A stretch of DNA of 64,000 nucleotides from Fulvimarina manganoxydans (GTDB taxonomy: Bacteria > Pseudomonadota > Alphaproteobacteria > Rhizobiales > Rhizobiaceae), in the NCBI RefSeq assembly GCF_900176465.1, contig NZ_FWXR01000008.1, positions 88,329-152,328 of the forward strand, written 5' to 3'. Under the pieces are notes generated by a model. It saw nothing but the letters and a program-made list of their open reading frames with translations, did no database searches and was not told the DNA's origin. Positions within the stretch are counted from its first letter, which is position 1; each line of letters starts with the position of its first letter. Made by a program: the position numbers and the translations under genes. Below are positions 41,868 to 50,224 of this stretch, one piece after another.

Positions 41868-41889
41868 TTCAAGTCCCAGGGAAAGGCGA

Positions 41890-42303
41890 TCAAAAGACGC
41901 CGTTGGCTTTTTGAACTTCTCGCACATAGGCAACGATGTCTTGAATTTGGCGAGTCGTGATGCCGGCGACAGGCGGCATGTTCCCGAACTGCCAGTGATG
42001 GGCTCTCGCGCCTTGCGTCGCCGCGATGAGGAAGGCCTGGTCGCCATGATGGTTCGGCTCGTAGATCCGGTGGATGAGCGGCGGCCCCTGTTCTGTGCCG
42101 CCAGCGTTCTCGCCATGGCACGCAGCGCAATTCTCCTTGAAGAGATCTTCGCCATAGGCAGCTTGCGCCGACAGTTCAGGCACGGTCACGTCAACGATAT
42201 GGTCGGTGGTCGGCCCGCTGGGTGACGTTGCCCGCCAGATTAAAAGTGCGCCGACGGCGATGGCCCCTGTGATCGCGACGAGTGTTGTCTTGCTGATGTT
42301 CAA
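41890..42303 (-). CDS. Membrane-anchored cytochrome c
   Basis: A 137-residue monoheme cytochrome with an N-terminal anchor (TTLVAITGAIAVGALLIW), CAACH in LFKENCAACHGENAGG, a His-rich segment (EPNHHGDQA, GARAHHWQFG) and the distal Met in NMPPVAGI. The start is TTG at 42303: GAGGAG lies 7 bases before it and no ATG fits. It follows the multicopper oxidase by 11 bp and is a paralogue of the cytochrome at 26960-27427. Confidence 0.85.
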   Translation of the reverse strand: MNISKTTLVAITGAIAVGALLIWRATSPSGPTTDHIVDVTVPELSAQAAYGEDLFKENCAACHGENAGGTEQGPPLIHRIYEPNHHGDQAFLIAATQGARAHHWQFGNMPPVAGITTRQIQDIVAYVREVQKANGVF

Positions 42304-42314
42304 CTCGGCTCTCC

Positions 42315-43721
42315 TCAGGCGACTTCGAACCAAGTCATCATGCCCGATGCCGAGTGTTCGAGCATGTGGCAGTGCAGCAGCCATTTGCCCGGATTGTCAG
42401 CGACGAAGGCGATCTCGATTGTCTCGTCAGGCATCATGAGATCCGTGTCGCGCAGCACCGGATCGAGGATGGCCCCACCATCCCGCGAGACGACTCGAAA
42501 GTGGTGACCGTGGACGTGCATCGCGTGCGGCCATGGCGTCTCGTTACGAATTTTCACGACGGCCGTCCGGCCTCGCTCGAACCGGGCGAGCGGTTCGTTC
42601 ATATCGCCTGCCACACCGTTGAAAGCCCAGACCCGCCCCGTCTGAGCGAGCGAGCGGATATCCATCATCCGGCCATCATGCATCGCGCCCGTCATGCGCC
42701 CCATCGCGCCGCCTTCCATTCGGAGTTCGGCCCGTCGCGCATCCTGCAAATCGGACGAAACGGGGAGGCCTGCCGCCGGCAAACCGATCGGCTCCGGAAA
42801 CTCCGCACGAACTGGTTCGCCCGAGACGGAGATTTCCGCGATGGCGACCGGACCGTCGCGCGTCTCGATGGTCATCGCGAGCGGTTTCGGGGATGCCGGA
42901 AAGTCGACGAGGAGATCTGCCCTTTGAGCCGGAGCCAGTCGAACCGGTCCGGGCATTTCGGCAAGTGAAGTCGCCATCCCATCGAGCGCCAGAAGGCGTG
43001 TCGCCGCGCCGCGGAAGCCGATGTCCATGATCCGCGCATTGGCAGCGTTGATTAGGCGAAGCCGAACGCGCTCGTTCGGCCGAAATGCAATTCGCGGCTT
43101 GTACCTGCCGTTGACTGTCACGACATTGCCGAGGCGACCACCATGGCTCCAGTCCATCATCTGCCCAAAGCTGTCTTCGATCGCCCCCGTCTTGGTGAGA
43201 CGCCAGTCGTCGACGAGAAGAACGATGTCCCGGTCGGCGCCCTTCCATCGCTCGGCTTCCTCGACAATCAGCGCGCCGTGCAGGCCTCGAGCATTCTGCT
43301 CCCAAGAACGATCATGGGAATGGTACCAATAGGTGCCGGGATCGGGCGTCCTAAAGTCGTAAAAGAAACGGCCGCCGGGCTCGATCGCCTCCTGCGTGAG
43401 GCCGGGCACGCCGTCCATCGCGTTGTCGATGCGGATGCCGTGCCAATGGACGCTGGTCGGCTGGTCGAGGCCGTTCTCGACGACGACCTTCAGGCGCTCC
43501 CCGGCCTTTGCCCTGAGGACAGGCCCGGGCGCGGTACCGTCGAAGCCCCAAATCGCCGTCGGCGAGGCGAGATCGGATGGAAGAATCGAGGCTGAAGCTC
43601 GGCGCGCCGTCAAGACACGGGCCGTCTCGTTCTCTTTCGATAGGTCGATGACGCGACCGAAGGCTTTCTGGCTGATGACGGCTCCAGCCCCTGCCAAGAA
43701 GGCCCTTCGAGATAACTTCAT
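42315..43721 (-). CDS. Multicopper oxidase, CueO/CopA-like, Tat-exported
   Basis: A 468-residue oxidase with a twin-arginine signal (KLSRRAFLAGAGAVIS). Copper ligands: VHWHGIRIDNAMDG, YWYHSHDRSWEQ, HAMHVHGHHFRV and LLHCHMLEHSASGMM. A short Met/His loop (GGAMGRMTGAMHDGRMMD) may gather Cu(I). It would oxidise cuprous ion in the periplasm. Its ATG overlaps the L,D-transpeptidase stop by 4 bp, and the cytochrome c follows at once. Confidence 0.92.
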   Translation of the reverse strand: MKLSRRAFLAGAGAVISQKAFGRVIDLSKENETARVLTARRASASILPSDLASPTAIWGFDGTAPGPVLRAKAGERLKVVVENGLDQPTSVHWHGIRIDNAMDGVPGLTQEAIEPGGRFFYDFRTPDPGTYWYHSHDRSWEQNARGLHGALIVEEAERWKGADRDIVLLVDDWRLTKTGAIEDSFGQMMDWSHGGRLGNVVTVNGRYKPRIAFRPNERVRLRLINAANARIMDIGFRGAATRLLALDGMATSLAEMPGPVRLAPAQRADLLVDFPASPKPLAMTIETRDGPVAIAEISVSGEPVRAEFPEPIGLPAAGLPVSSDLQDARRAELRMEGGAMGRMTGAMHDGRMMDIRSLAQTGRVWAFNGVAGDMNEPLARFERGRTAVVKIRNETPWPHAMHVHGHHFRVVSRDGGAILDPVLRDTDLMMPDETIEIAFVADNPGKWLLHCHMLEHSASGMMTWFEVA

Positions 43722-44446
43722 AGGGCGGCCATCATAGAACTCGCCTCGATCTGACGCCTGGATGGTCTGACCTTGACCAGTGTTCCATCCGGGACGCGGC
43801 TGTAGAGATCGATGATTTCGTGATTGAGAAGCCTGATGCATCCCGATGAAACGGCTCGACCGATCGAATTGGCCTCTGGCGAACCGTGAATTCGATAAAG
43901 CGTGTCGACTCCATTCTGGAAAAGATAAAGTGCTCTGGCGCCAAGTGGGTTCGAGAGACCTGGCGGCATCCCGCCGTTTGCCGAGGAATACGGCTCCAAC
44001 TCAGGCTGCCGCTCAATCATTTCTCGTGGGGGCGTCCAGGTGGGCCATTGCTTCTTGTATTGGACGCGCGCAGAGCCCGACCACGAAAAACCCTGTCGGC
44101 CGACACCGATGCCATATCGCAGAGCCTGGTCTCCTTCCTGGACCAGATAAAGATATTTCTCGTCTGGATCGACTACGAGTGTGCCCGGCTGCTCTCCAGT
44201 TGGATCATCGACGAGCTGCCTCCAATATTGCGGAGCGACGACCCCCGGGGGAACGGCAGGAATGGTGAACGGCTCTGAATAGACCGGGCCGTAATAGGTC
44301 GGATAGGTCCAAGAACCCGACGTGGCGTTCTGAAGTCGCGGTTGGATGCGAGGCGGGGCAGATGCGGCAATTCTGTTTGCAGACGTACATCCGCCGAGGG
44401 CCAGTAATCCCAAACCCGTCAAGGCTGTCCTGCGCGTAAAAGGCAA
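43718..44446 (-). CDS. L,D-transpeptidase (YkuD family)
   Basis: A 242-residue exported protein: Arg-rich signal with lipobox-like cysteine (TALTGLGLLALGGC), then a YkuD catalytic domain. The motif YRIHGSPEANSIGRAVSSGCIRLLN contains the His and the nucleophilic Cys (SxGCxR). It forms 3-3 cross-links in peptidoglycan or attaches proteins to it. A TTG start at 44446 with GGAGAG upstream is used. Cell-wall remodelling enzymes accompany copper operons in several Gram-negatives, where copper poisons L,D-transpeptidases, so an extra copy may be protective. Confidence 0.9.
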   Translation of the reverse strand: MPFTRRTALTGLGLLALGGCTSANRIAASAPPRIQPRLQNATSGSWTYPTYYGPVYSEPFTIPAVPPGVVAPQYWRQLVDDPTGEQPGTLVVDPDEKYLYLVQEGDQALRYGIGVGRQGFSWSGSARVQYKKQWPTWTPPREMIERQPELEPYSSANGGMPPGLSNPLGARALYLFQNGVDTLYRIHGSPEANSIGRAVSSGCIRLLNHEIIDLYSRVPDGTLVKVRPSRRQIEASSMMAAL

Positions 44447-44500
44447 AATTTAACTCTCCATTCGAAGGCGCTCCGCTACGGAAAGCGGAGCGCCATTTCG

Positions 44501-44785
44501 TCATTTCATTTCGACAACAGTCAACTTGCCGCGAACCCGGTCGGCGATGAATTGAATGTTGCTGCCTTCTTTGGCCTTTTCGAGCATTGCAGGATCGGCG
44601 ACCGAGAACACCATCGTCATCCCTGGCATGTCGAGGTTCGTCAGCGGACCATGTTTGATCGTGATCTTCTTCGCCTTGGTGTCGACCTTCTGAATGGTGC
44701 CCTTGGTAAATTCAGCCGCCATCACCGGCATCGCTGCTGAAACGGAAAGCGCTGCTGCTAGGCCAAGATTGATGATCGTCTTCAT
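44501..44785 (-). CDS. cusF: CusF-like periplasmic copper-binding protein
   Basis: A 94-residue protein: signal peptide (IINLGLAAALSVSAAMPVMAA) and a CusF/DUF2... OB-type domain with TIKHGPLTNLDMPGMTMVFSV. The His and the two Met residues match the Cu(I)/Ag(I) ligands, although the ligand-capping Trp of E. coli CusF is Met here. It chaperones copper to efflux partners. A truncated relative is at 9669-9764. Confidence 0.88.
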   Translation of the reverse strand: MKTIINLGLAAALSVSAAMPVMAAEFTKGTIQKVDTKAKKITIKHGPLTNLDMPGMTMVFSVADPAMLEKAKEGSNIQFIADRVRGKLTVVEMK

Positions 44786-44819
44786 TTTGAAACTCCTTCA
44801 ATAGCGTTTTCTACAGGGC

Positions 44820-45206
44820 TTAAAGCAAGCCGTAGTCAGAACCGGGCACAATCCGGATTGGTCCGACGCGAGTTGTCGCGACTGGAGCTTGGTTGTGATA
44901 CTTATCGGCATCGACGTTGAACCGGGATTTTTCTTCCGCACGCTCAATGCCGTATTCAGAACCGGGCATCAGGTTGTGATCGGAAAGGGCCGGCGAGGAG
45001 CTTGGATAACCAAACGTCTGAGGCGAATGCTGCAGAATTGTGTGATTGGCAGAGTCTGCCGCGACATGACCACCTTGAGCGACAGCTATACGTTCTGCAG
45101 CCTCATGAGCCTCGATCCCAGCTTCTGAACCTGGAATAGAGCCTCCGGCATAACTCGCGTTGGATGCAATAATAGTTGCAAAGGTAGCGGCGATGAGGGT
45201 GCGCAC
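44820..45206 (-). CDS. Small secreted protein with repeated PGS motifs (VPG family 3)
   Basis: A 128-residue protein with a signal peptide (TLIAATFATIIASNASYA). The mature part has three repeats: GGSIPGSEAGIEA, HNLMPGSEYGIERAEE and IRIVPGSDYGLL, spaced by about 55-60 residues. The phi-PG-(S/D) repeat style recalls the two proteins at 19865-20236 and 20424-20723, although the linkers differ. Starts with GTG (45206) behind AGGAAAA. Its position inside a copper operon suggests a periplasmic role; no ligand residues such as Cys or Met clusters are visible. Confidence 0.7.
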   Translation of the reverse strand: MRTLIAATFATIIASNASYAGGSIPGSEAGIEAHEAAERIAVAQGGHVAADSANHTILQHSPQTFGYPSSSPALSDHNLMPGSEYGIERAEEKSRFNVDADKYHNQAPVATTRVGPIRIVPGSDYGLL

Positions 45207-45242
45207 TTGTGTTTTCCTTTTCAGAATTGGTGTTAGGACGCG

Positions 45243-45731
45243 TTATTTTGATGCGACGGTCAGCGGACCGTGCATACCGGATTCGTAGTGTCCAGGAATG
45301 AGGCAGGCGAACTCGAAGCTTCCTGGCTTGGTGAAGCTCCAGATAATTTCGCCGGAATTATCCGGTTCAAGACGGATTGCGTTTGCATCCGCATGCTCCA
45401 TCTCCGGAAATTTCTCCATCAGAGCTTTGTGCTCTTGGATTTCGTCCATGGAGTCCATGACGAATTCATGTTCGGTTTCGCCTTCATTCACGATCTTGAA
45501 GCGAACCGTTTCGCCCGCCTTTACCTGAATGGCTGAAGGCGAAAACAGCATCGCGCCGTCGTCGTTCTCCGACATCACGACCTCAATGGTCCGCGCCACA
45601 TTTGCCGCTTCGCCTGGCTTGCCGATGGCCATCTCATCGTCGTGGCCCCCGGAATGGCTTCCCGCTGCATAAGCTGGAAGAGCAAGGAGGGCGAAGGCTC
45701 CAACGGAAAGAGCCGCAACAAAAGTTCTCAT
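45243..45731 (-). CDS. Periplasmic cupredoxin
   Basis: A 162-residue blue-copper-like protein: signal peptide (VAALSVGAFALLALPAYA), a His-rich linker (GSHSGGHDDEM) and a plastocyanin-type fold. The type 1 ligands are His in ETEHEFVMD and Cys-His-Met in FACLIPGHYESGMHG. It is of the CopI/AcoP-like group found in copper clusters. It could shuttle electrons or copper to the multicopper oxidase encoded just upstream (45782-47170). Confidence 0.88.
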   Translation of the reverse strand: MRTFVAALSVGAFALLALPAYAAGSHSGGHDDEMAIGKPGEAANVARTIEVVMSENDDGAMLFSPSAIQVKAGETVRFKIVNEGETEHEFVMDSMDEIQEHKALMEKFPEMEHADANAIRLEPDNSGEIIWSFTKPGSFEFACLIPGHYESGMHGPLTVASK

Positions 45732-45781
45732 GATGATCTTTCTCCTGAGTGTCTTGAAGAGTCCCTGTTCAGTCCCGGCTT

Positions 45782-47170
45782 CTAGTGGCCGGAATGGTCG
45801 CTGCCCGACATTTTGATCTGACGGACATCCGATTTTCGAAGGGCTGATCCATCCGCGCTTCCAGCAGGGGCTGTGGGAGCTGCGGCCAGAGCCCCAGTCC
45901 ATTCGTAAGCTACCGTTCCTGGCGGATGCTCGTAGTCGCCCGGATCTTCGTAATCGCCGGCTTCGAGCCCGTCGCGAACCTTCATGACGGTGAACATGCC
46001 GCCCATCTCGAGCGAGCCGAATTGGCCCCAGCCGGTCATCATCGGGATGGTGTTGTCCGGAAGCGGCATCGACATCTCGGCCATGTCCGCCATACCCTTG
46101 GTACCCATCGGCATATACTCCGGCTGAACTTGGCGAATTTTCTTTGCGACCTCCGCCTTGTTCGCGCCGATGAACGTCGGAACTTCGTGCCCCATGGCAT
46201 TCATGGTGTGGTGCGACTTGTGGCAGTGAAGCGCCCAATCGCCGGGATGGACCGCATCGAATTCGTAGGCCCGCATTGCGCCGACAGGAATGTCGATCGA
46301 AACCTCCGGCCAACGAGCTTCCGGCCGCACCCATCCACCGTCCGTGCACGTCACTTCGAAGTCATAACCGTGCATGTGGATTGGGTGGTTGGTCATGGTG
46401 AGGTTGCCAACCCTCACCCGCACCCGGTCCCCAGTGGCGGCGACCAGCGGGGCCACATCGGGAAAGATGCGGCTGTTGATCGTCCACATGTTGAAGTCGG
46501 TCATTTCCATGACGCGTGGCAGATACGAGCCGGGGTCGATGTCGTAAGCCGACAACATGAACACGAAGTCCCGGTCGACCGGCATGAAGGTCGGATCCTT
46601 GGGGTGAATGATGAACATGCCCATCATGCCCATCGCCATCTGCACCATCTCGTCGCCATGCGGGTGGTACATGAAAGTGCCGCTCTTCACGGCGTCGAAC
46701 TCGTAGACAAAGGTTTTGCCGGATGGGATTGCCGGCTGGGTCAAACCGGCAACGCCGTCCATTCCGCAGGGCAGGATCAGACCGTGCCAGTGAACGGTCG
46801 TGTGCTCCGGCAACCTGTTGGAGACGAAGATGCGAACCCGGTCGCCTTCGACGCACTCGATCGTCGGGCCGGGTGACTGGCCATTGTAGCCCCAGAGATA
46901 GGCGGTCATTCCCTCCGCCATTTCCCGCTCCACGGGCTCCGCGACGAGGTGGAACTCCTTTACATTGCCGTTCATGCGGAAGGGCAGCGACCAGCCGTTG
47001 AGCGTAATCACTGGATTGTAATCAGGGCCGGCACTTGGAAGGGTTGGCGGCTGCGTTGCAGCACTCTCCATAATTGGAGCCTCGGGCAACCCCATTGCCG
47101 ACGTTCGGGACCACGCGGTAGCGCCCGCAAGCGCTACACCAGCACCCAGGAACTGACGTCGAGAGACCAT
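45782..47170 (-). CDS. Multicopper oxidase with Met/Asp-rich C-terminus
   Basis: A 462-residue oxidase with a twin-arginine signal (VSRRQFLGAGVALAG). Copper motifs: VHWHGLILPCGMDG, YHPHGDEMVQMAMGMMGM, HPIHMHGYDFEV and LHCHKSHHTMNAMGH. It resembles the copper oxidase group often beside cupredoxin and TolC-like genes in alphaproteobacterial copper islands. The Met-rich stretches (MPMGTKGMADMAEMSMPL) suggest Cu(I) capture. The start at 47170 has GGAGAATATCA in front. Confidence 0.9.
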   Translation of the reverse strand: MVSRRQFLGAGVALAGATAWSRTSAMGLPEAPIMESAATQPPTLPSAGPDYNPVITLNGWSLPFRMNGNVKEFHLVAEPVEREMAEGMTAYLWGYNGQSPGPTIECVEGDRVRIFVSNRLPEHTTVHWHGLILPCGMDGVAGLTQPAIPSGKTFVYEFDAVKSGTFMYHPHGDEMVQMAMGMMGMFIIHPKDPTFMPVDRDFVFMLSAYDIDPGSYLPRVMEMTDFNMWTINSRIFPDVAPLVAATGDRVRVRVGNLTMTNHPIHMHGYDFEVTCTDGGWVRPEARWPEVSIDIPVGAMRAYEFDAVHPGDWALHCHKSHHTMNAMGHEVPTFIGANKAEVAKKIRQVQPEYMPMGTKGMADMAEMSMPLPDNTIPMMTGWGQFGSLEMGGMFTVMKVRDGLEAGDYEDPGDYEHPPGTVAYEWTGALAAAPTAPAGSADGSALRKSDVRQIKMSGSDHSGH

Positions 47171-47212
47171 TGATATTCTCCACTCAGATGTTTGCTTGGA
47201 GTCCGGGTGACG

Positions 47213-48664
47213 TCACTCGTCACCGGCATCCGCGAGTTCGGTTTCCGCGTCCGCGTCGGGTGTGCCTTCTCCTCCGCCGTAGACCGCCGCCATCAGACCG
47301 GCATCAGCAAGATAAAACTCTCGCTTTGCATCTACAGAAGATAGTATTGCGGCAAGTTTTTGACGCGTATCTGCCAGCAAATCAAATGTATTTGTGATCA
47401 TTCCATTGTATGTCAGGAGCGACTCCTTCTCGATCGTCGTTCGAATTGGAACAACGTTCGATCGGTAGTGCCGCGCAATCTCATGTCTGCCGCGATAAGC
47501 TTGAAATGCGGCCCGCGCTTCGGAGCGAATGTCGACAGCCTTGGCTGCAAGCTGGTTCGCAGCCTTCAAATACTGAAATTCTGCTTTCCGTAGACGCGCT
47601 TGGCCGCTATCGAAGATTGGAATTTCAAGGCCGATCTCACCCGCACCGGAAACGACGTTGGTCGACGTCTCGCTGCCGTCTTCGGCCTCTTCAATCTCCT
47701 CCTCGACCGAAATCCCAGCCGAGATTTCAAGATCGGAGAGGTATCTTGTCGCCTTGGTAAGACCATATGATCGAGCCAAAGCCTCCAGCTCCAGACGAGC
47801 GACTTGAAGATCGACGCGGTTGCGTAATGCTTCAGCTTCGATGGCCTTATAGGATTTTAAGGAACCTGGGAGTGACGGAAGCGCGTTCGGCACCTCGAAT
47901 TTTAGGTTTTGCCCCCATACGCCCATGACTTTGTAGAGACGTTCTTTCGCAAGTTTCGCAGCAAGCCTTGCCTCGGCAGTCTGAGCTGTCAGTTCGGCAT
48001 AGAACGCTTGTTCACGCGCCTGATCGACTTTCGGGAGTGCGCCTGTTTTTCCAAGCTCGAGAGCCAATTCTGCGGCGGCGTCGGCTGCGACTTTCGCCCT
48101 GTTGAGGTAGGACACGGCCTCCCAGGCAGATGCTGCGTCGATCCATGCGCGGCGAGTTTCCATCGCGAGAGCAAGCGTTGCGTCGACCGCGCGTAGCTGT
48201 GCCTGCAGCACACGCACTTCTGCAACATCCAGCCGGCGTTCTCGTGTCAAAAGTCTCATCAAGTTGGCAGCGATGAGTCCCTCGACGGATCGGGCGATGC
48301 CAATCCCGCTATATCCAACGGACAAGCTTGGATTTTGGAGCAGCCCCTCTTGCCAAAGATCGGCAACGGAAAGCCCGACATCCGCATAGGACGCCTGCAA
48401 CGACTTGTTGTTGAGGAGCGCGACCTGAATTGCGGCATCGACTCCGACATATTTCGGTTTCAGGAGCATCGCTACGCGGTCCTGAGCAGATTTCGCCTGC
48501 GCTTGGCTTTGGATCCAGACGGTCTCTTTTCCGAGACGCTGGGCCGTTTGGCTTGAGACAGACGCAAAGCCCAGATCTGTCTCAAAATCCTCAGTCGCCG
48601 AGACGCACCCACTGATGAGAAGTGGCAGCGTTATGACACCGGAAATCAGTAGACGGCGCTTCAT
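47213..48664 (-). CDS. TolC-family outer-membrane lipoprotein
   Basis: A 483-residue outer-membrane factor: signal with lipobox (GVITLPLLISGC), then two OEP repeats rich in long helices (NNKSLQASYADVGLSVADLWQEG, VDLQVARLELEALARSYGL, EIGLEIPIFDSGQARLRKAEF). It is similar to CusC-type channels, but no RND pump or membrane-fusion protein is encoded nearby, so it must pair with a pump elsewhere or work alone. The ATG overlaps the preceding lipoprotein stop by 4 bp. Confidence 0.87.
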   Translation of the reverse strand: MKRRLLISGVITLPLLISGCVSATEDFETDLGFASVSSQTAQRLGKETVWIQSQAQAKSAQDRVAMLLKPKYVGVDAAIQVALLNNKSLQASYADVGLSVADLWQEGLLQNPSLSVGYSGIGIARSVEGLIAANLMRLLTRERRLDVAEVRVLQAQLRAVDATLALAMETRRAWIDAASAWEAVSYLNRAKVAADAAAELALELGKTGALPKVDQAREQAFYAELTAQTAEARLAAKLAKERLYKVMGVWGQNLKFEVPNALPSLPGSLKSYKAIEAEALRNRVDLQVARLELEALARSYGLTKATRYLSDLEISAGISVEEEIEEAEDGSETSTNVVSGAGEIGLEIPIFDSGQARLRKAEFQYLKAANQLAAKAVDIRSEARAAFQAYRGRHEIARHYRSNVVPIRTTIEKESLLTYNGMITNTFDLLADTRQKLAAILSSVDAKREFYLADAGLMAAVYGGGEGTPDADAETELADAGDE

Positions 48665-48912
48665 TGCCCTGTCTCCTGGCTTGTCGAGGGGACGGCTTCG
48701 AGCCGGACGCCACTGTTGCGCCAGCCACGTGGCTCAGTGACCGATCGGGGCGTGTAAGAGCCGATAACCGCCGTGCTCTGTACATTCGGCGATGCATATT
48801 GAGGGTCTGCAGCAGGAGGCATGGCAGAGACGTCCGGCAAACCGCGAGGTGCAGGAGCGCAGCCAGCCAGGACGAAACCCGAAAGGGTCACGCCGAGCGC
48901 TATCTTGTTCAT
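48661..48912 (-). CDS. Small lipoprotein of unknown function
   Basis: An 83-residue lipoprotein with signal GVTLSGFVLAGC and a proline/alanine-rich mature part (PAPRGLPDVSAMPPAADPQYAS, GWRNSGVRLEAVPSTS). It is coupled to the TolC-like gene by a 4-bp overlap. I do not recognise it; a comparable small lipoprotein often precedes TolC-like genes in copper clusters of this kind. Confidence 0.65.
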   Translation of the reverse strand: MNKIALGVTLSGFVLAGCAPAPRGLPDVSAMPPAADPQYASPNVQSTAVIGSYTPRSVTEPRGWRNSGVRLEAVPSTSQETGQ

Positions 48913-49068
48913 GAGAGTGACGATACCGAGAGAAGTCGTGCGCCTGTAAAGGAGCACTTTGTGTCGACCGATCGACGCGGCTATCCAAAGCGGATAAGCG
49001 CGACGCTTCCCAAGCACATTGAGAAAATCAATGCGCCGTGCGACTCTGATCGAGGCCGCAAGCTACCT

Positions 49069-49431
49069 TTACAGGCGGGGAGGACGATCGTCGGCGGCAG
49101 GCTCTACGCCAAGGACAGCTCTCAGAGAGGTATAATAGGCGGTGTATTCGTAAGCCAAAGACATCAGCGGCGCATCAGGCCGACTATCGAGAGCCGAAAC
49201 ACATTGCACGAGGCAGTGCGACGCTCCTTTCGGATGATGGTCTTTCGAATGAGAGGTTTCGGGGTGTTTCGCTTCGTCGTCGCTTGCGGTCTGCATGGAA
49301 ACCAATGCGACGGTGGCGGAACGCGCTCCCGCGTCAATAGAACGTGCATAGGCAGACGTTGCAGCGAACGCGCTTGCAAAGAGTGCAATCGCGAGCGACA
49401 AACGAACCGCCAATGTCAGCCATTGTCTCAT
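49069..49431 (-). CDS. Small exported protein with His/Cys segment
   Basis: A 120-residue protein with a signal peptide (LTLAVRLSLAIALFASAFAATSAYA). A hydrophilic stretch HPETSHSKDHHPKGASHCLVQC could bind metal and recalls CopL/DUF2946-type proteins at the head of copper operons, but the identity is not certain. It is the first gene of the minus-strand copper cluster and lies behind the palindrome at 49493-49512. Confidence 0.6.
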   Translation of the reverse strand: MRQWLTLAVRLSLAIALFASAFAATSAYARSIDAGARSATVALVSMQTASDDEAKHPETSHSKDHHPKGASHCLVQCVSALDSRPDAPLMSLAYEYTAYYTSLRAVLGVEPAADDRPPRL

Positions 49432-49492
49432 ATGCGCTATCTAGCTGCTCTTAGGGTTTCCTACAAGCTCCCCCCATTATTCGGACGGAGCA

Positions 49493-49512
49493 CTGTGGTT
49501 GTTACACCACAG
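49493..49512 (-). promoter_or_regulatory. Palindromic operator candidate upstream of the copper cluster
   Basis: CTGTGGT-TGTTAC-ACCACAG: 7-bp perfect arms with a 6-nt spacer. On the minus strand a TTGACA (-35 like) ends at 49517, four bases before the palindrome. The arrangement suggests a repressor or MerR-type activator site controlling the cluster; no regulator gene is next to it. Confidence 0.55.
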
Positions 49513-49582
49513 CGACTGTCAACGACGGAGCAAATCCAGGCCAGTTGGGCGGAGTAAAAGCAGGCCACGGCGGTGGCAGGCG

Positions 49583-49622
49583 CGACGCACGAAGGGGCCC
49601 GATCGGGCCCCTTCGTGCGTCG
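49583..49622. terminator. Perfect 40-bp palindrome
   Basis: CGACGCACGAAGGGGCCCGA is followed directly by its exact reverse complement, with no loop. It lies 17 bp beyond the istB stop at 49640. It could act as a terminator on both strands or as a cruciform-forming end structure. Confidence 0.7.
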
Positions 49623-49639
49623 GCGATCGAGTCCGCGGA

Positions 49640-50223
49640 TCAGGACGCAGAGATTTCGCCAGTATTGGGATCGACGGCGTCGGCGGTGGCCTGGTTTTGC
49701 TCCGCCCTTTTGTCGGAAGCAGAAGAGCGGCGGCTGCCGGAAGACTGCTTGAGCCGGTAGCTGTCGCCGTTCATTGTCAGAATGTGGACGTGATGCGTGA
49801 GGCGATCCAGCAGGGCGCCGGTCAGCCGCTCCGAATGCAAGACGCTCGTCCAGTCTTCAAACGGCAGGTTCGAGGTGACCACCGTCGATCCGCGTTCGTA
49901 GCGCTGAGAGAAGACCTCGAACAGAAGCTCGGCGCCGGTCGGCGACAACGGCACGTAGCCGAGTTCGTCGATGATCAGCAGTTTGACCGCCTGTAGATCG
50001 CGCTGCAGCTTCAGGAGACGGCGCTCGTCGCGGGCTTCCATGAGTTGATGGACGAGCGCGGCGGCGGTCGTGAAGGTGACGGTGAACCCCTTCTGGCAGG
50101 CGGCCAGGCCAAGGGCCAAGGCGGCGTGCGTCTTGCCCGTGCCGGAATTGCCCAGCGCGATTACGTTCTCGCGGCGAAGGATGAACTCGCTGCGGGCAAG
50201 CTCCAGCACCAGCATCTTGTTCG
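49640..50223 (-). pseudogene. IS21-family IstB ATPase, N-terminus removed
   Basis: The frame contains the IstB AAA+ core: VIALGNSGTGKTHAALALGLA (Walker A), VKLLIIDELGYVPLSPTGAELLFEVFSQRYERGSTVVTSNLPFEDW (Walker B, sensor 1) and LLDRLTHHVHILTMNGDSYRLKQS. The first 80-100 residues expected for IstB are missing; the frame runs into the left inverted repeat of the IS6 element at 50225. No istA is present. It is an IS21 remnant cut by the second insertion. Confidence 0.85.
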
Positions 50224-50224
50224 G

